Notes: generated by a model from the letters alone, not told the origin. DNA of 64,000 nt from Xiphydria camelus (GCA_963678675.1 OY783196.1:16920138-16984137), one strand, 5' to 3'. Shown: positions 50,756 through 63,932, counted from the stretch's first letter. Numbers and translations are program-made.

Positions 50756-53700
50756 ATGGAGCCATATGATGTAATCGTGAATCAGCCTGTGGTTATCGAT
50801 AATGTGAGTGTTCCGTGATGCGTCGAAAGTCGTTCAGTAATAAGGATTTTCATCGTGGCTCGATGTGTCAAATTGTAGTCGGCCATATTGTCGGCTATGG
50901 GATAGTGTGACTCATAATTTTCATAAATCTAACGAATTAAATTTTGTTAATTGATCTATATTCGCTGTATCTTTCTTTCCACGATTGTTTGACCTCTGCA
51001 CGTTAGTGGTTTCAATTTCGAAATGACTCATTGCGGTGGAAAGTGTCGATTGTTTTCCTCTACATAAAATCAATAAAATTGGTATTACACGTGAATCCTT
51101 ATGATTTCAGGGTTCCGGTGTTATTAAAGCGGGATTTGCGGGTGACCAAATACCAAAATGCAGATTTTCAAACTAGTAAGTATGCAACTGTGCGAGGCTT
51201 CTAATTAAAATTCTGTTTGAGTAATCTCCCATTTTGGAGGTTATTGACAGTTGGCGACACCAGTCCTACCACTTTAATACGGTAGAAAACACCGAAAGCA
51301 AGAGAAAGATTCATTCGTACAATAAAAATGAAAGATAGCTGCAGAGTTGCACTCCCCATAAATTAGATCATTTTTTCAGATGATTCTTTACAAATATCCC
51401 CTTGAAATAACCTATTGCATATCGTAGTAATATCCCAGATAATACGCCTGTCTTAAAAGCGTTTAAAAGACATCTACTTTAGGATGCCACAAAAATAACT
51501 ATTTGGAGTTACTGTAAATACTGCGGCGTTTACATTAGTCAAGTGAGTTGGTCAAGTCAGTTGAATTCAAGTGATTTGAAAGTGAATTGAATATCTAAAC
51601 CCCTCCATTCATTTCACTCGATCGCGTGAATTGAATGGCTTCTTAGTTGAAACATGTTCAACTCACTTGAATTCAACTGACTTGATTAACTCACTTGACT
51701 AATGTAAACGCCGCTTACGTCTACTTTGGGATGCCTTTACAAACTTACGAAAAGTTGTCTTAAAGGTGTCTTTTAGAAATCCCAAAAAGAGTCACCTAAA
51801 AAATAACTTACAGACGTGCGGGAGACATATAAAAGATACCCAGACAGCACAAAGCTAAAAGACGTCTTTAAGCCATCTTTACGGCGTCTTATGACCCACT
51901 TTGTGCTACTTTTATCACTGGAAGATGCCTTTAAGACGAATTACGACTAAAAGTCGTCTGAAAGTGGGATATAAAATGCCTTAAAGATATTTTTTTAGCT
52001 TGTGTGCTGTTTAAGTATCTTTTTTGCCTATCCAAAAGATAACTTCAAGCCATGACTAGAAGATGCCTTTTAGATCTCCCAAAGGAGTCATTTAAAAGAC
52101 AACTTATGGCCACGCCGGAATATCTAAAGAACAACTTATACGGATACACTAAGGATGTCTAAAAGCTGAGACATTAGACACAATTTGCAGTAAACTGAAA
52201 GATATCTGCGATTCTTTGGGAACATCTTTTCAGCAACTTTTGGATGAGTTTGTGTTATCTGAGAGGTTTCTGATGCAGAAATTAGACAGAATCTTGATAG
52301 CACATAAGAGACACTCGTATCTTATAATTTTTATCAGAAATACTCTGGTAGAAATGTATCTTAATAGACTGCAGTCACAAGCAAGATTCCAGTGGATATC
52401 TGAAATAGAGGCGACAATAATCACATCGTTTTTATCATTACAGCATCGGCAGGCCAAAACACGTACGTGTTATGGCTGGAGCTTTGGAAGGGGATCTGTT
52501 CGTTGGCCCTATAGCGGAAGAACATCGTGGTTTGTTGTCTCTTCGCTATCCAATGGAACACGGGATTGTTACCGACTGGAACGACATGGAACGGATTTGG
52601 TCGTATGTCTATAGTAAGGATCAATTGGCAACGTTTAGCGAAGAACATCCGGTACTTCTTACAGAGGCCCCTCTTAATCCAAAGAAAAATCGAGAGAAAG
52701 CGGCAGAAATATTCTTCGAAACACTTAACGTACCAGCACTATACGTTTCCATGCAAGCTGTACTCAGTCTGTAAGTAGTTTAGAGGTATTTTTTAACAAT
52801 AGCCGTTGTTTCGTTGAGTAAACTCAGAAAAAATACCAATTATATAATTTCGAAAACAAACAGTTAGCTATAGCAACAATTATCCACCTTTCGATCAGGT
52901 ACGCAACAGGCAGGACAACGGGTGTCGTTTTAGACGCCGGCGATGGCGTCACGCACGCCGTTCCAATCTATGAAGGTTTTGCCATGCCCCATAGTATAAT
53001 GAGGGTGGATATAGCAGGTCGTGACGTAACTAGGTATCTTAGGCTGTTGTTACGCAAGGAAGGAATTAATTTCAAAACTACGGCCGAATTTGAAATCGTG
53101 AGGACGATTAAAGAGCGATCCTGCTACCTCGCCAGTAATCCACAGAAGGAAGAAAACATAGAGACAGAGAAATTCCAGTATACTCTCCCTGATGGAACTC
53201 ACCTTGAGGTACCTAATTCTTGTAGCTAACATTAGTCTTTAGACAAACGCTTTATATTATACTTGAAGGAATAAAAAGACAAATGGTCTGCGGTATAATT
53301 CCGTAATGCAATAATTGATGCTAAAGTAATTAATTAAATAAACACACATTTTTATTCTAATTATGCAGATTGGACCAGCAAGATTCAGAGCACCTGAAGT
53401 ACTGTTTAGGCCAGATCTGATAGGAGAGGAATGCGAAGGACTCCATGAAGTATTAATGTACTCTATTCAGAAGTCCGATTTAGATTTAAGAAAGATGCTT
53501 TTCCAAAATATCGTCTTGTCGGGAGGGTCGACGCTATTCCGAGTAAGTATAATTTTCGCGGATGCAGTGTAATTTGGAGGCGAGATACTAAAAGCAGTGA
53601 AATTCTTTTATAGGGTTTTGGTGACAGATTACTTTCAGAAATTCGTAAAGTATCTTCAAAGGAGATTAAAATCAGGGTAAGTTAAAGTGTCTTACTAGCA

Positions 53701-53916
53701 TTGTGATATATTGAGATTGAACATTTGAAGTGAAAAGGACGTTTGTTGACTCTTTGATCTGTCGTATACCAGATATCAGCTCCGCAAGAACGCTTGTACA
53801 GTACATGGATAGGAGGATCGATTTTGGCTTCATTGGATACGTTTAAGAAAATGTGGATCAGCAAACGCGAGTACGAGGAACACGGTAGAAAAGCAATCGA
53901 TCGCAAAACATTCTGA
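50756..53916 (+). CDS. Arp1: Actin-related protein 1 (centractin), dynactin subunit
   Basis: Seven exons join in phase to 376 residues, the same length as the vertebrate protein: 50756-50803, 51111-51175, 52444-52770, 52899-53208, 53369-53542, 53614-53676 and 53773-53916. All introns are GT-AG. ARP1 forms the short actin-like filament of dynactin, which links cytoplasmic dynein to cargo. The start [20 protein letters not shown], the nucleotide-binding loops (DNGSG, and LDAGDGVTH), [25 protein letters not shown] and the end [16 protein letters not shown] all match centractin rather than conventional actin. Intron 2 (51176-52443) is enlarged by transposon remnants. No damage to the coding sequence. 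Confidence 0.96.
51435..52180. mobile_element. CCCAGATAATAC / CCCAGACAGCAC element remnants in Arp1 intron 2
   Basis: CCCAGATAATACGCCTGTC lies at 51435 and CCCAGACAGCACAAAGCTAA at 51839, the latter faced by TTTAGCTTGTGTGCTGTTTA near 52010. The whole stretch repeats AAAAGACRTCTTTTAG-like motifs in both orientations. It looks like one or two nonautonomous elements of the CCCAxxTAGCAC type. The right outer end is not certain. Confidence 0.5.
51523..51714. mobile_element. Palindromic MITE, GCGGCGTTTACATTAG ends
   Basis: A 192-bp inverted repeat with ends GCGGCGTTTACATTAGTCAA and inverse, and inner repeats of TCAAGTGAGTT and TTGAATTCAA. It is nested within the AAAAGAC repeat region of Arp1 intron 2. 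Confidence 0.85.
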
Positions 53917-55359
53917 GTTTAGATCGAAAGAAATTAAGCTGATGTATTAAATAATTTAAAAGGAGCACAAGAACAATGCTCGGCACAACACTTGCACATA
54001 CTGCATTAATTACCGGCTACTTAAAACGCTTATACAACTCCAATTTCTTTTACTTTGTAATATTATACGATGTGGATGTTGGAGCATTCGAAGCGTCTCG
54101 AAGACATATAGCGACGAGGAGGGTTTAAAAAAACAACGCGTTTCATTTTACCCTGTGTAATTTTTAAGTACTCGTATACCGGTTTCCTCGGAATGACCAA
54201 AAGTCTCCTAGGAAGAGACTGCTCTGTTGCTCTAATCTCTTTAAACTATAACCAAGTATTCTTTTCTTTTCTTCCTTTTTTTATATAGAGAATTTAAATT
54301 AAACGCAGCTTTGAAGTATTTTATTTTTCGTTTTACACTGAATAAGAAATTCGGTACACTGGTGCTGCGACCATAACGAGCGATATAAACGACAATGTGT
54401 TTAGGCGGGATGACGCGAAAGAAAATCCTGTGTTTAATGTAAAGAAAAATAGTAAACTGTTTGGCAGCAGTAGTCATTTTTCAAAGTGTCTGTAAATATA
54501 TACACTTTGGTACAATAAATCTGTAACATTTTAACGAGATGTTCGTCATTGATCAAATTTTTTCAACGCTGTAGTAGTCGCTTTGTGATACGTCATTGCA
54601 GCTATATTAAGCTTCTAAGAAATGTTAATAATATCGGTCGGTTTGATTATGAAGGATGGTATGATTTTGAAGCCGCGTGATAAACGGTACAGAATTACAT
54701 GAGCATTCAAATATCGCGTGCAATGAAAAATTTCATTGATCTCGAGTATCCTCGATTGAAATTGTAGTGAAAGTCCTTTTACAATAAAAAATCTTTTGTT
54801 GATATTGTATAAAAAAAGACGTATAATTTATGGGCAAATTATCTTGTGGCTTGAAAGTTCATTGTAAAACTTGGCATTGATAAGCCAACACGGAAAAACA
54901 TCAGCACACCTGAATAGCTTAAATCATTATATAATTAATAACTGTAATATTTATATTGTCTATTATCAATTTAATATCGCTATTTATATTAAAAATAAAT
55001 AAATTTTAAAATCCCATTTTTTTCAATGAATTCATTCCCGTTTTGGAATAGTGCCCGGCAAATAACAGGTTGGCTCTGAAAGAAATATCAGGGTTTTAGA
55101 TTTTCCGTTTAAGAAAAACGAAATTGGAAAATACGTCACAGACGCAATCCCCACTCCGTCGCGGATTAGGGGTTAACTGCGGGGTTCGACAAAAAGCGTC
55201 AAAAGTATAAGAACGTTGGCCGCTTTGTGTGCGAGAGGCGTCGCCGATCGATTAGAAGTTATTTGAATTATTTTCATAAAATACTACAGAAAATTCCGTG
55301 CGTGACAGTTGTCTGTGTAATTTTTCGAAGCTATCAATAAACATATTTAGCAAATCTGG
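53917..55359. other. Arp1 3' UTR and APC1 promoter region
   Basis: Possible polyadenylation signals: AATAAA at about 54514 and AATAAATAAA near 54993. The GC-richer part at 55130-55260 probably holds the APC1 promoter. No other gene or repeat is supported. Confidence 0.4.
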
Positions 55360-55380
55360 ATGAAACCAAGGAGAAAATGA
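55360..55380 (+). promoter_or_regulatory. Upstream open reading frame overlapping the APC1 start
   Basis: ATG at 55360 opens a six-codon frame (MKPRRK) whose TGA overlaps the APC1 start as ATGA (55377-55380). If this leader is in the mature mRNA it could limit APC1 translation or feed it by reinitiation. That it is transcribed is an assumption. Confidence 0.4.
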
Positions 55381-58300
55381 TTGCCGCTTCAGATCCGCTG
55401 GTATGTTACTTTTAGGTTACTTATTAGACTTCATACAAATCATAGGTGATCCAAAAACTTAGAGACGAGTCTGCCTATAATTACTAAGTATACATTTTTT
55501 AATTAACCAACATCGGATTATCTCATTTCTCTAAGGAATATAGTCCAGGAGGACGTCAGACGGTTGCAAGGCATCCTGCCTCTAGGATCGGTCGAAGGTC
55601 GATGAATGATCGTACCATACCAGGGGAAAGCATCCTTCTCCAGAAATTCAGTCAAGTCAATATTTCAGAAAAAAAACCTGTAGGGAACTTCATTAATTAC
55701 TTTTCTTTCCTATATCATATCCTTTATTTTCCATTGATGATACAAGTCATTTAATTCGCATTGTAGAAAGAATTTTGGCTAGTAAGAGAGAACGAAACAT
55801 GCGGAGAAGAGGAGCTTTATTGTTCGGGAAGAGTGGCTGTACATTCGAAAGGAGATCATTCCAGTAGAATACTCCAAACGTCGTACACTTGTGAAACAGA
55901 TATCAAGCAAGCACTTTGGTGTACCTTTCGTGCGAATAGACCCAATCAAGCACTTAAAGAGAAAAACTTGGAAGAAAGTGATATGCAGAAAAAGCAAGTA
56001 GAGAGCATTTGCTTGATAGATTCTTATACTTTGAAAGTATTTACAGAGACTGGAGAGGATTATGTCTCTAGCCTACAGTTTCAAGTAAGTCATAAACTAT
56101 ACAGAGCTTTAGCAAGGATGGGTGACTCTGGAGAGTATGTCATAATAAATTCTAGATTATACATGAATTGGACTTGGCGTAGTGGTCCACTGAGCTTTAG
56201 CTCAGTCCTGAATTTAGGTCCTATAATATAACATGGTATCTGGTGGTCAGAGAATTTTATATGGCATGGAAAAATTAGAGTCAAGTTAGAAAGCTTGAAG
56301 GATTTTATGAAATTAGATGATACGTCCTGATCGATAGAAACAAAATTCTTTGCTTTTTCTTTTTGGAAAGTTGACTGATCGCTGCAATTCACATGCATTC
56401 TTCTACAAGAAATGAAATCGTATTAAAATCATCCAAAAGGGATCTCTGGATGTTGCGAACATCCTTTATTGTCAATTATTTCTTGCGCATTTTGACGTCT
56501 TATTTATACTATTCTACATACAGGGTCTTCATAAATGATTACAGACCACGTGACCTACGCGCATATCGAACCAACATTGCACAATTGATACTAGTCCGAG
56601 CTCTCAACCAATAGCATATGCGCGTAGGTCACGTGGCTTGTCACGTGGTCTGTAATCATTTATGAAGACCCTGTACTACTATTCATTGTTTGATAAAATT
56701 TAAAGAGCCATGTGTAATACCAAGCTTATAAGGAAATAGCTTCGCTATATAGAATCTACATACCTACATACAAGATTCAGGGAAAACAAATCATCCCAGA
56801 ATGGAAAATTTAGAAAAGTCAGAGAATATTACTTTGAAATTTAACTAAACACCGCGTATAAGCGCTAGAGCTACAGAAAATGTTTCTATGTATCTATGTA
56901 TCCTATCCTGGCTAGGACCCTGTAAATACAATGATCTATGATATCCCACAACTAGAAATTATAGACTGGATTTCACTGGAGGATAAATATTTGTAACATT
57001 CAGGTTTCGTCAGCATGGGCAACAAAATATGGAATATTATTGGAAAAAGCCCAGATCTTGTCACCGGCATCTAGGTACATCATTTTTAATTACTGACAAT
57101 ATGCTTTTATAAATTATCGTTAATGCTCGTTATTTTATATTTCAAGATACGCGTCATTAGAGGCAAGCAGATTAGTGGCCCAGAATAGTTATTTACCTGT
57201 AGCGTTTTCGCTTACACATCCTTTAGACGAGATCTGCCCTTTACTTATAAAGCACGGTAAGATCCTTGAAGAAAACTGAACCAAGACTGATTCCTCGTAC
57301 AGCTAATCGAACGATTCAACGGGATCCTTACAAAATTAAATTTACCGTTACAGGTAACATTTCTTATATGTGTGAATCAAACCAACAAATAGTATTTACA
57401 AGTTGTGAGCCATCCCTAGCCGTGTTGTATGATACAAAAACTGGGTTGCATTCGGTATACAAAATACGCAAAGCTTTAGCAGAAGAGTGTCAGATAGTTT
57501 CCAGGGCAAATGAAACTACTTTGAGTGGTATCCACTCTGCTACGGCATCACCATTGAATATTGGCAGTGGTATTTCCTTGAACAAAAGTTACGCCAGTAG
57601 AACACATTTCAGTCTCTTTGGTAATATCATTAAAATAATCTAAAATAAGATCTAAACATAATTCGATTGAAGCTTTGCCTTTGGTTCTATAACGTTGTAA
57701 TTAGGCTAACGTTGATATTCAGTTATGCCTAATTATCAGTTAAATATCATAAGCATGGGTATGGGAATTGAAATAGGTAACAATCCCTTTGGATCTCGAG
57801 GGACGTCGTATACCACTAGTTGTTCAGGAAGCGGACAATCGCCTTCCCAACAGCAGCAACAACAACACTCGCGCTCTCAAAGTCCAATGGCGACTATCTC
57901 GCGATGTCAATCACCTACGCATCCAGCTTTTTCACCTCTTCTGGGAGTTTCTGCTGGACCATCGGTTCATCAAACGAGACTGCATCAAACGGTTATGGGT
58001 CGATCACTGTACAGTCCCAGCGGAAGCTACAATAGTATTCAATTTCAAGACACGCTAATTAATCCTAGTAGACCTTTATATCCTGAAATATGCCTTGATC
58101 ACGTATGGACTGAAAATACTGGAGTACCAAGGCAAGTATTATGTTAAAACCTCTCTTTCACTGTTTAGCGTTCTGTTCCAAATCCCCTTCCAGATCATTC
58201 CTGTGCCTTCGATACCTTTGGACCCTAACTGGAAAGTAAGCCCGATCCTTCGACTTTGTTCAAAAAACTTACCTTTTATTTTTATATAGATTTCCATGAC

Positions 58301-61300
58301 GCGTTTATGTTTGAACATTTAATGTCTATTGTGAAAATAATGGAAATCTTTTTCTTTAAGGGACGTGTTTCCTGGTCGAGCGTCTAAAGTTCTCCTAACG
58401 TCAGATCTAGTTGGACAACGTTACTTAGGTTACTTGGTACCTAGTCGTTTGCAACTTTTCCTAGTGCGGCTCGAAAAGGCGAATAAAGAACAGCAGATTA
58501 TATTCGGAATTGTTACGAGCATTGTAGCCAAAGATGCCGTCGATGTGCCGGTTAGTAGACGTCAAAAATGCTGGAGCTTTGTGTCATTTTCATGATTCAT
58601 ATGTTCTTTCAGAAATTGAACATGATCGCAACGTTAGACTTATCGTATGGGGTGACGTTATATTCGGGAGTGACATGTGTTGGAAAGGTCCACATGGCCG
58701 GATTTTTGCCAAACCTTGCGGGTTGCAATTACTTCACGCCGAACGTCGGTCCTAAACTCAACTCTCCATTTCCCCGTAGAAGTTCTCTGATTTCACAAAA
58801 TTGTGCAGCCTCTCACGACATCAAGTTCGAGGAAGCTTTACATCTTTTGAGTCCAGTGGCTGGCCCTGGCAGTAGGCTTTCGTCCCTTTTAGAAAGCTCA
58901 CTGATTGATGCAAATCTTCTTGCGCTGAAAGATGCTGTGGGTCACAAAGTTACATTGGAGTATGGAAACAAGACTTATTACAGGATGACATTACCTTCAT
59001 CGAGCACTTCTCCTTTAGGTATGTGTCAAACATTAGCGATTCTGATAAATCGAGATGTTGCCTTGACATTCTATTTATCGACGCTTTCTTCTGTAGTTAC
59101 CAAATGTTTAAAAACACTGAGAAGTGTACTACAGAGAGATTTAGCGATGCAATTATTGATCAAATGGTATGGAGCTCGAAACGCTCCTGGTCCACAGGAT
59201 TTCTCACCGATAAAAGAATGGCAACTTTTTCTGGTGATCCTTCTTACTCTGCTGGGATATGATGTGGATAAGTTACCACTCATTCAGAGCGATGATAAGG
59301 ATCAACAAGCGGAACGCAACAGCAGTCCGATAGTTTTACCTAAAAAACAAAAGACCAACGATTGCGGTACCCAAGAGGATTGGTCATACGTTGCCAATTC
59401 CACGGGGCATTCGAATTCGCAGTCATTCAATTCAGATATACTGAAACTAACCAAGCTTACAAATACTTCCAATAAAATAGATACATCGAATTCAAAAGCG
59501 ACTAGTGCGGGAAAAATCAATAGTCAAGCTGCTCTCTATCCATATCTTCCTCTCGTGTTATTTTCCTTGCATCTTCTCTACGAAGATATGAAATTAAATA
59601 ACGTCACGTCGGAAAGCTTGTCCTTATTAGCCCAGTTACTGTACCAATTAAGTACCGATTTGAAGTTCGAATTGTATTCACACCACTACTTCATAGATTT
59701 TCCATCGCTTTGTTATTCCATCGAAGCTGTGTCTCAGATCAATGCGGCCGATTTACAAAGATTAACTCCACCGAATTACATGCCTGCGAAGGCACCGAGT
59801 ATCTTTGAGGCCCTGAACAATTTGTTGAACGGTCTTGATATAACGTATCCATACTTAAACCAAGTGAATCGAAGAACAAAAAACATAGTACAACTCGTGG
59901 CATTAATAGCACACGAAGGCAAAACCGACACTGTGGACGTGGAACGATTTCTAAAGTTAATCGTACCAGCTGGCAGTCGCGTAGATCCACTGGAATTGGA
60001 AATTCGACACGACAAAGAAGTCCGAATGTGTTTGGAAAATCCTACTCCAGAGAGAATAGTTCTCCTTTACCACGAAATGGGTACATTTTTCACTAGATAT
60101 CTTTCGTTCTTCAAGATGTGTATGCATGCTTTAAATCATTAATTTCCCATTGCAGGTTTGAAGAAGAAAGACCTGGAAATACTACCGCCGGGAGTTTCGT
60201 TACTTTTGATGGACATCATGCATAAATGCAGAGAACGTCCCCCGGCGGACTGGCCGAAACATGCCTATGAATTGATCGATCGCCAAGATTTAGCCGCACT
60301 GAATAGACACTTCAATTCTTCTCAACCGGAAGACTATGCAACCAGTAGCGGAAAGAATTATCTGATTAAAGATCCCGAGCAGGATGACGGCATGGAATTT
60401 GATGATGCTGTATGCTTCAGCGTTTCTTATATCACTGAAAAACCTTTATATCGGTATATCCACATGAATCAGTCAATAATTCTTCTTTCAAACTCACGTG
60501 TTTTCAGATCTTGAAATTGAGATTTAACAAAGACCACAGAGTGGCAGAGGTGCGCAGGTTATTAAATTCCTCGAAACCTGTGAGAATCGCGATAGTACAG
60601 CGTCCGGACGTTAGCGATCATGAATTTATCGAAGAACAAGAGAGACACTTACATGCACTCTGTACGAGAACCATGGCCCTTCCAGTCGCCAGAGGAATGT
60701 TTACGCTCAGAACATCCACTCCTATCATTACCGAGCAATTGCCTATTCCTCGTCTTTGTCTTACGGGTAAACTTTATTTCTCAAAATTGATCTTTTTACA
60801 AAAAACCGTAATATAAACTTATTTTAAATATTTCGAATGCAGGGAAAGCGCCTCCGCGTGGTACTACCGTCGAATTGGCCCACATCGACGTTCCGCCGAA
60901 TTTGAATCTGTGGCCACTTTTTCATAACGGTGTCGCCGCAGGCCTTCGTATTCATCCCGACGCATCCAACATCGACTCAACGTGGATAGTCTACAACAAG
61001 CAACAACAAGGGGAATTTGGGACGGAGCATTCCGGTTTTTTGATGGCCCTCGGCTTGAATGGGCATCTGAAGAATCTGGCACCCTTCAGCATGTATGAAT
61101 ATTTGGTCGAGTATCACGAAGCAACTAGTGTTGGTCTCTTGCTCGGTTTATCCGCAACGCATCGAGGATCGATGGACGTATCCATGACGAAGTTGTTGTC
61201 GCTACATGTGGAAACCCTCCTACCGCCAACTAGCATAGAACTCAATGTTCCGCAGAACGTTCAAGTTGCTGCACTGATGGGAGTTGGTCTCGTGTACCAA

Positions 61301-63932
61301 GAAACAGCACATAAGCACATTGCTCAGGCGTTGATGTCAGAAATAGGTAATCCTCTTGCAAGGAAACTACGAGAAGCTCCTACGTAGATTTGAAGTTCAT
61401 TGAAAAATGAAACTTATAGTTTTTAATCAATGTTGCTATAAAAGATACGAATCCTTACTTTTTTTTTTATATAAATTTCAAATTTACTGAGTTTCTACGA
61501 TATTGAGATCGAGTTACTTCGCAAGGTTTCTTTATTAACTATTGATATTAAGGGGGGCGCCCAGTGTGGAAGGTCGAAAAACAACGCTTTTTTCATTCGT
61601 ATTATTTTCAAAGATATTTTATTTTTTTCGCATATCAATTATGGTGATCTGAAAGTACATGTATTAAACTACTCAAAAATTATTTTTTCAGATTACAAAA
61701 AAAAACAATGGTGGATTTGTAAGCATTGATACAGGACGTCTCGAAATGGCGGTGTCGAATTTGTGGGAGTTCTATTGTCCTTTATAGTAAACTTGCAACA
61801 TGTGGGAAAAAAATTTCTCGTTAATAACATTTATAATTCGTCGGTAAACCAATAATATGCGGAAAAACATGAAAAAGAAAAATTAGATTGAGGTTTGATG
61901 TAAAAGTCCGATTTTCTTGCTAAAACTTCGAGTTATAAACATTTATAAACCATTTTTATAACTTTTTATTTTACAAACAAGTTGGTTTAACTACGATCTA
62001 TAACTATTTTGTATAACTGGTTAAAAATTCAGGCAAAAATTTTAAATAGTTATCGAGATATCATTCACACAAATTTCGAAAACCATGTTTCGAGAAAAAC
62101 ACGGTCAACTGCGCGCAAAGTGGCTGTACAGCTGTGAGAAGCGTTTACGCTTAGACGGCTGTAACTCGAAAACTAATATGAGTATCGTTCTAAAACCTTT
62201 CTAGGGATATTCAACATAACATTGGGGAATTCTTAAAGCAATAAAGAAAATCAATTTTTTCGACCTTCTACGTTGGGCACCCCCCTTAACCCTTCGTCAC
62301 TCGCTAGAAACCTACGACCTTAGGTGGTCTCATGGCAAGCGCTGAGCCGCCGTACTAAACGGAGCACGCTGTTGTCACATTACCGGCTACTTTGCACTGA
62401 ACGGGAGACGAATGTAAGTGCGTCGTGGCAACACTGTATCTCGAGTTTGTCGGAGAGCTACTCGCACTGGGCGGCTCGGCGCCGCTTTTCCGGTCGCTCG
62501 GACAATTAGCATTTTTTCTTAGTTGTGCAAGAGTATTTTTTGAAAAATAGCCACGGGCCTTTTCAGAAATGTTTAAAGGGGAAGCACATATATATTTTTT
62601 TCGAATTTTTCTAATAGTAAAAAATATAAAAACGGCGGCGCCGCGCTCATATAGCGAGTGACGAAGGATTAAAAGATATTACATATAATAAAAGGACCAT
62701 AATAGTTTTGTATTATTACCAGGTCGACCACCGGGACCGGAAATGAAAAATTATGTCGATCGAGAGTCTTATTCCTTAGCCGCTGGCTTAGCTTTAGGAT
62801 TAGTAGCACTGGGATGCGGAGGTAGATCAGATCTAACTAATATTCCCGATACGTTGCATTATTATATGGTCGGCGGAAATGTAAGGCCATTTACCGGGGC
62901 GCAAAAGGACAAGTACAAATCACCCAGGTAACTAAACAGATATTCGTATACGTCTGCAATATCTAAATAAACAAATCGATTAGGTAAGGTATGTACGTGT
63001 AAACTATATTTACAGCTACCAAATACGCGAAGGAGACTCGATAAATATCGACGTAACGAGTCCCGGAGCTACGATTGCACTAGGACTCATGTACTTCAAT
63101 ACAGGCAATCGCGCAGTAGCCGAGTGGATGCGTGCACCCGATACTCAGTTTCTACTAGACTTTGTTAGGCCGGACTTACTTTTGCTAAGAATACTAGCGA
63201 GGTCGCTTATTCTTTGGGACAAAATAGAACCTACCGTACAGTGGGTCGCCTGTAATGTACCCGACATCGTTTACAAGTACAGATTGCAAAAGCCAACAGC
63301 GAATATGACGCAGAACGTGGACTTGGAAACGATGAAGTCAGTATTTTTCCCTTCATATATTTATTATAAACCCCTTTTCTCTCGTACATATACTTAAAAT
63401 TACATTTTGAATTCTAGCCAAGCGTATTGTAATATTGTGGCTGGTGCTTGCATGGCCTTGGGATTGAAATTCGCGGGTACCGCAAACGTCAACGCCTTCA
63501 AAACTCTACACAATTATGCTCGGATATTCAAAACACTGACGTACAAATCCATCGCGGAATTAGCGGGCAAGTCTACGATTGAAACTTGTTTGAACGTAAT
63601 TCTGTTAGCAACAGCTGTAGTCATGGCTGGGACTGGTAATTTAAAGGTATTTGCTCTTTCCATATGGGGACATCGAGTATTAATTGTATGTGAATGATCG
63701 AATAGCTCTCTTTCTTCCTATTATAGATCATGAGAATATGTAGACACATAAGAACACGCGTGGGTCCTGCCAGTAGCGTCGTTACCTACGGCTCTCATTT
63801 GGCGACACACATGGCGCTAGGTCTTCTGTTCCTAGGTGGTGGCAGATATACCCTTTCCAACAGCCCGCGCGCCGTGGCTGCTCTCGTAATTGCTCTCTTT
63901 CCAAAGTTCCCTACCCACAGCAACGATAACAG
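55377..63932 (+). CDS. APC1: Anaphase-promoting complex subunit 1, 3' end beyond window
   Basis: Sixteen exons with consistent phase: 55377-55400, 55536-55679, 55767-56084, 57004-57074, 57147-57256, 57354-57620, 57723-58131, 58361-58550, 58613-60080, 60156-60409, 60508-60766, 60843-61346, 62723-62927, 63016-63336, 63418-63646 and 63727-63932, about 1660 residues so far. APC1 is the scaffold of the APC/C ubiquitin ligase that drives exit from mitosis. Seen: N-terminal propeller region (MIAASDP, IKQALWCTF, HPLDEICPLL), a Ser/Gln-rich loop (exon 7), ICLDHVWTE, DHEFIEEQERHLHALC, TMALPVARGMFTL, and PC repeats from exon 12 (HNGVAAGL, SLAAGLALGL, VAGACMALGL, HMALGLLFLGGGRY). Intron 7 is a GC-AG intron (AG|GCAAGT at 58132). 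Human APC1 is about 1940 residues, so the last part lies right of the window. The Drosophila orthologue is shattered (shtd). Confidence 0.93.
56519..56675. mobile_element. MITE with CAGGGTCTTCAT ends, TA target
   Basis: 157 bp including flanking TA on both sides; ends CAGGGTCTTCATAAATGATT and inverse, with ACAGACCACGTGAC shared. This fits a mariner-type nonautonomous element. It lies in APC1 intron 3. Confidence 0.85.
61548..62289. mobile_element. TTAA-flanked nonautonomous element, 742 bp
   Basis: TTAAGGGGGGCGCCCAGTG at the left and GTTGGGCACCCCCCTTAA at the right; GAAGGTCGAAAAA is shared next to both ends. It lies in APC1 intron 12. Similar in size and G-run ends to the element at 13277-14012. 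Confidence 0.83.
62286..62672. mobile_element. TTAA-flanked nonautonomous element, 387 bp
   Basis: TTAACCCTTCGTCACTCGCT at the left and TAGCGAGTGACGAAGGATTAA-type inverse at the right. Its left TTAA is the right TTAA of the preceding element, so the two abut. It lies in APC1 intron 12. Confidence 0.83.

Noticed and set aside
52216..52614. 132-residue frame overlapping Arp1 exon 3
   Set aside because: Out of frame with the actin fold; it is intron sequence running into a shifted reading of exon 3.
58095..58289. Possible extra APC1 exon after an AG at 58192
   Set aside because: Not needed for phase: the GC-AG junction 58131/58361 joins two blocks that match APC1 directly. It is kept only as an alternative.
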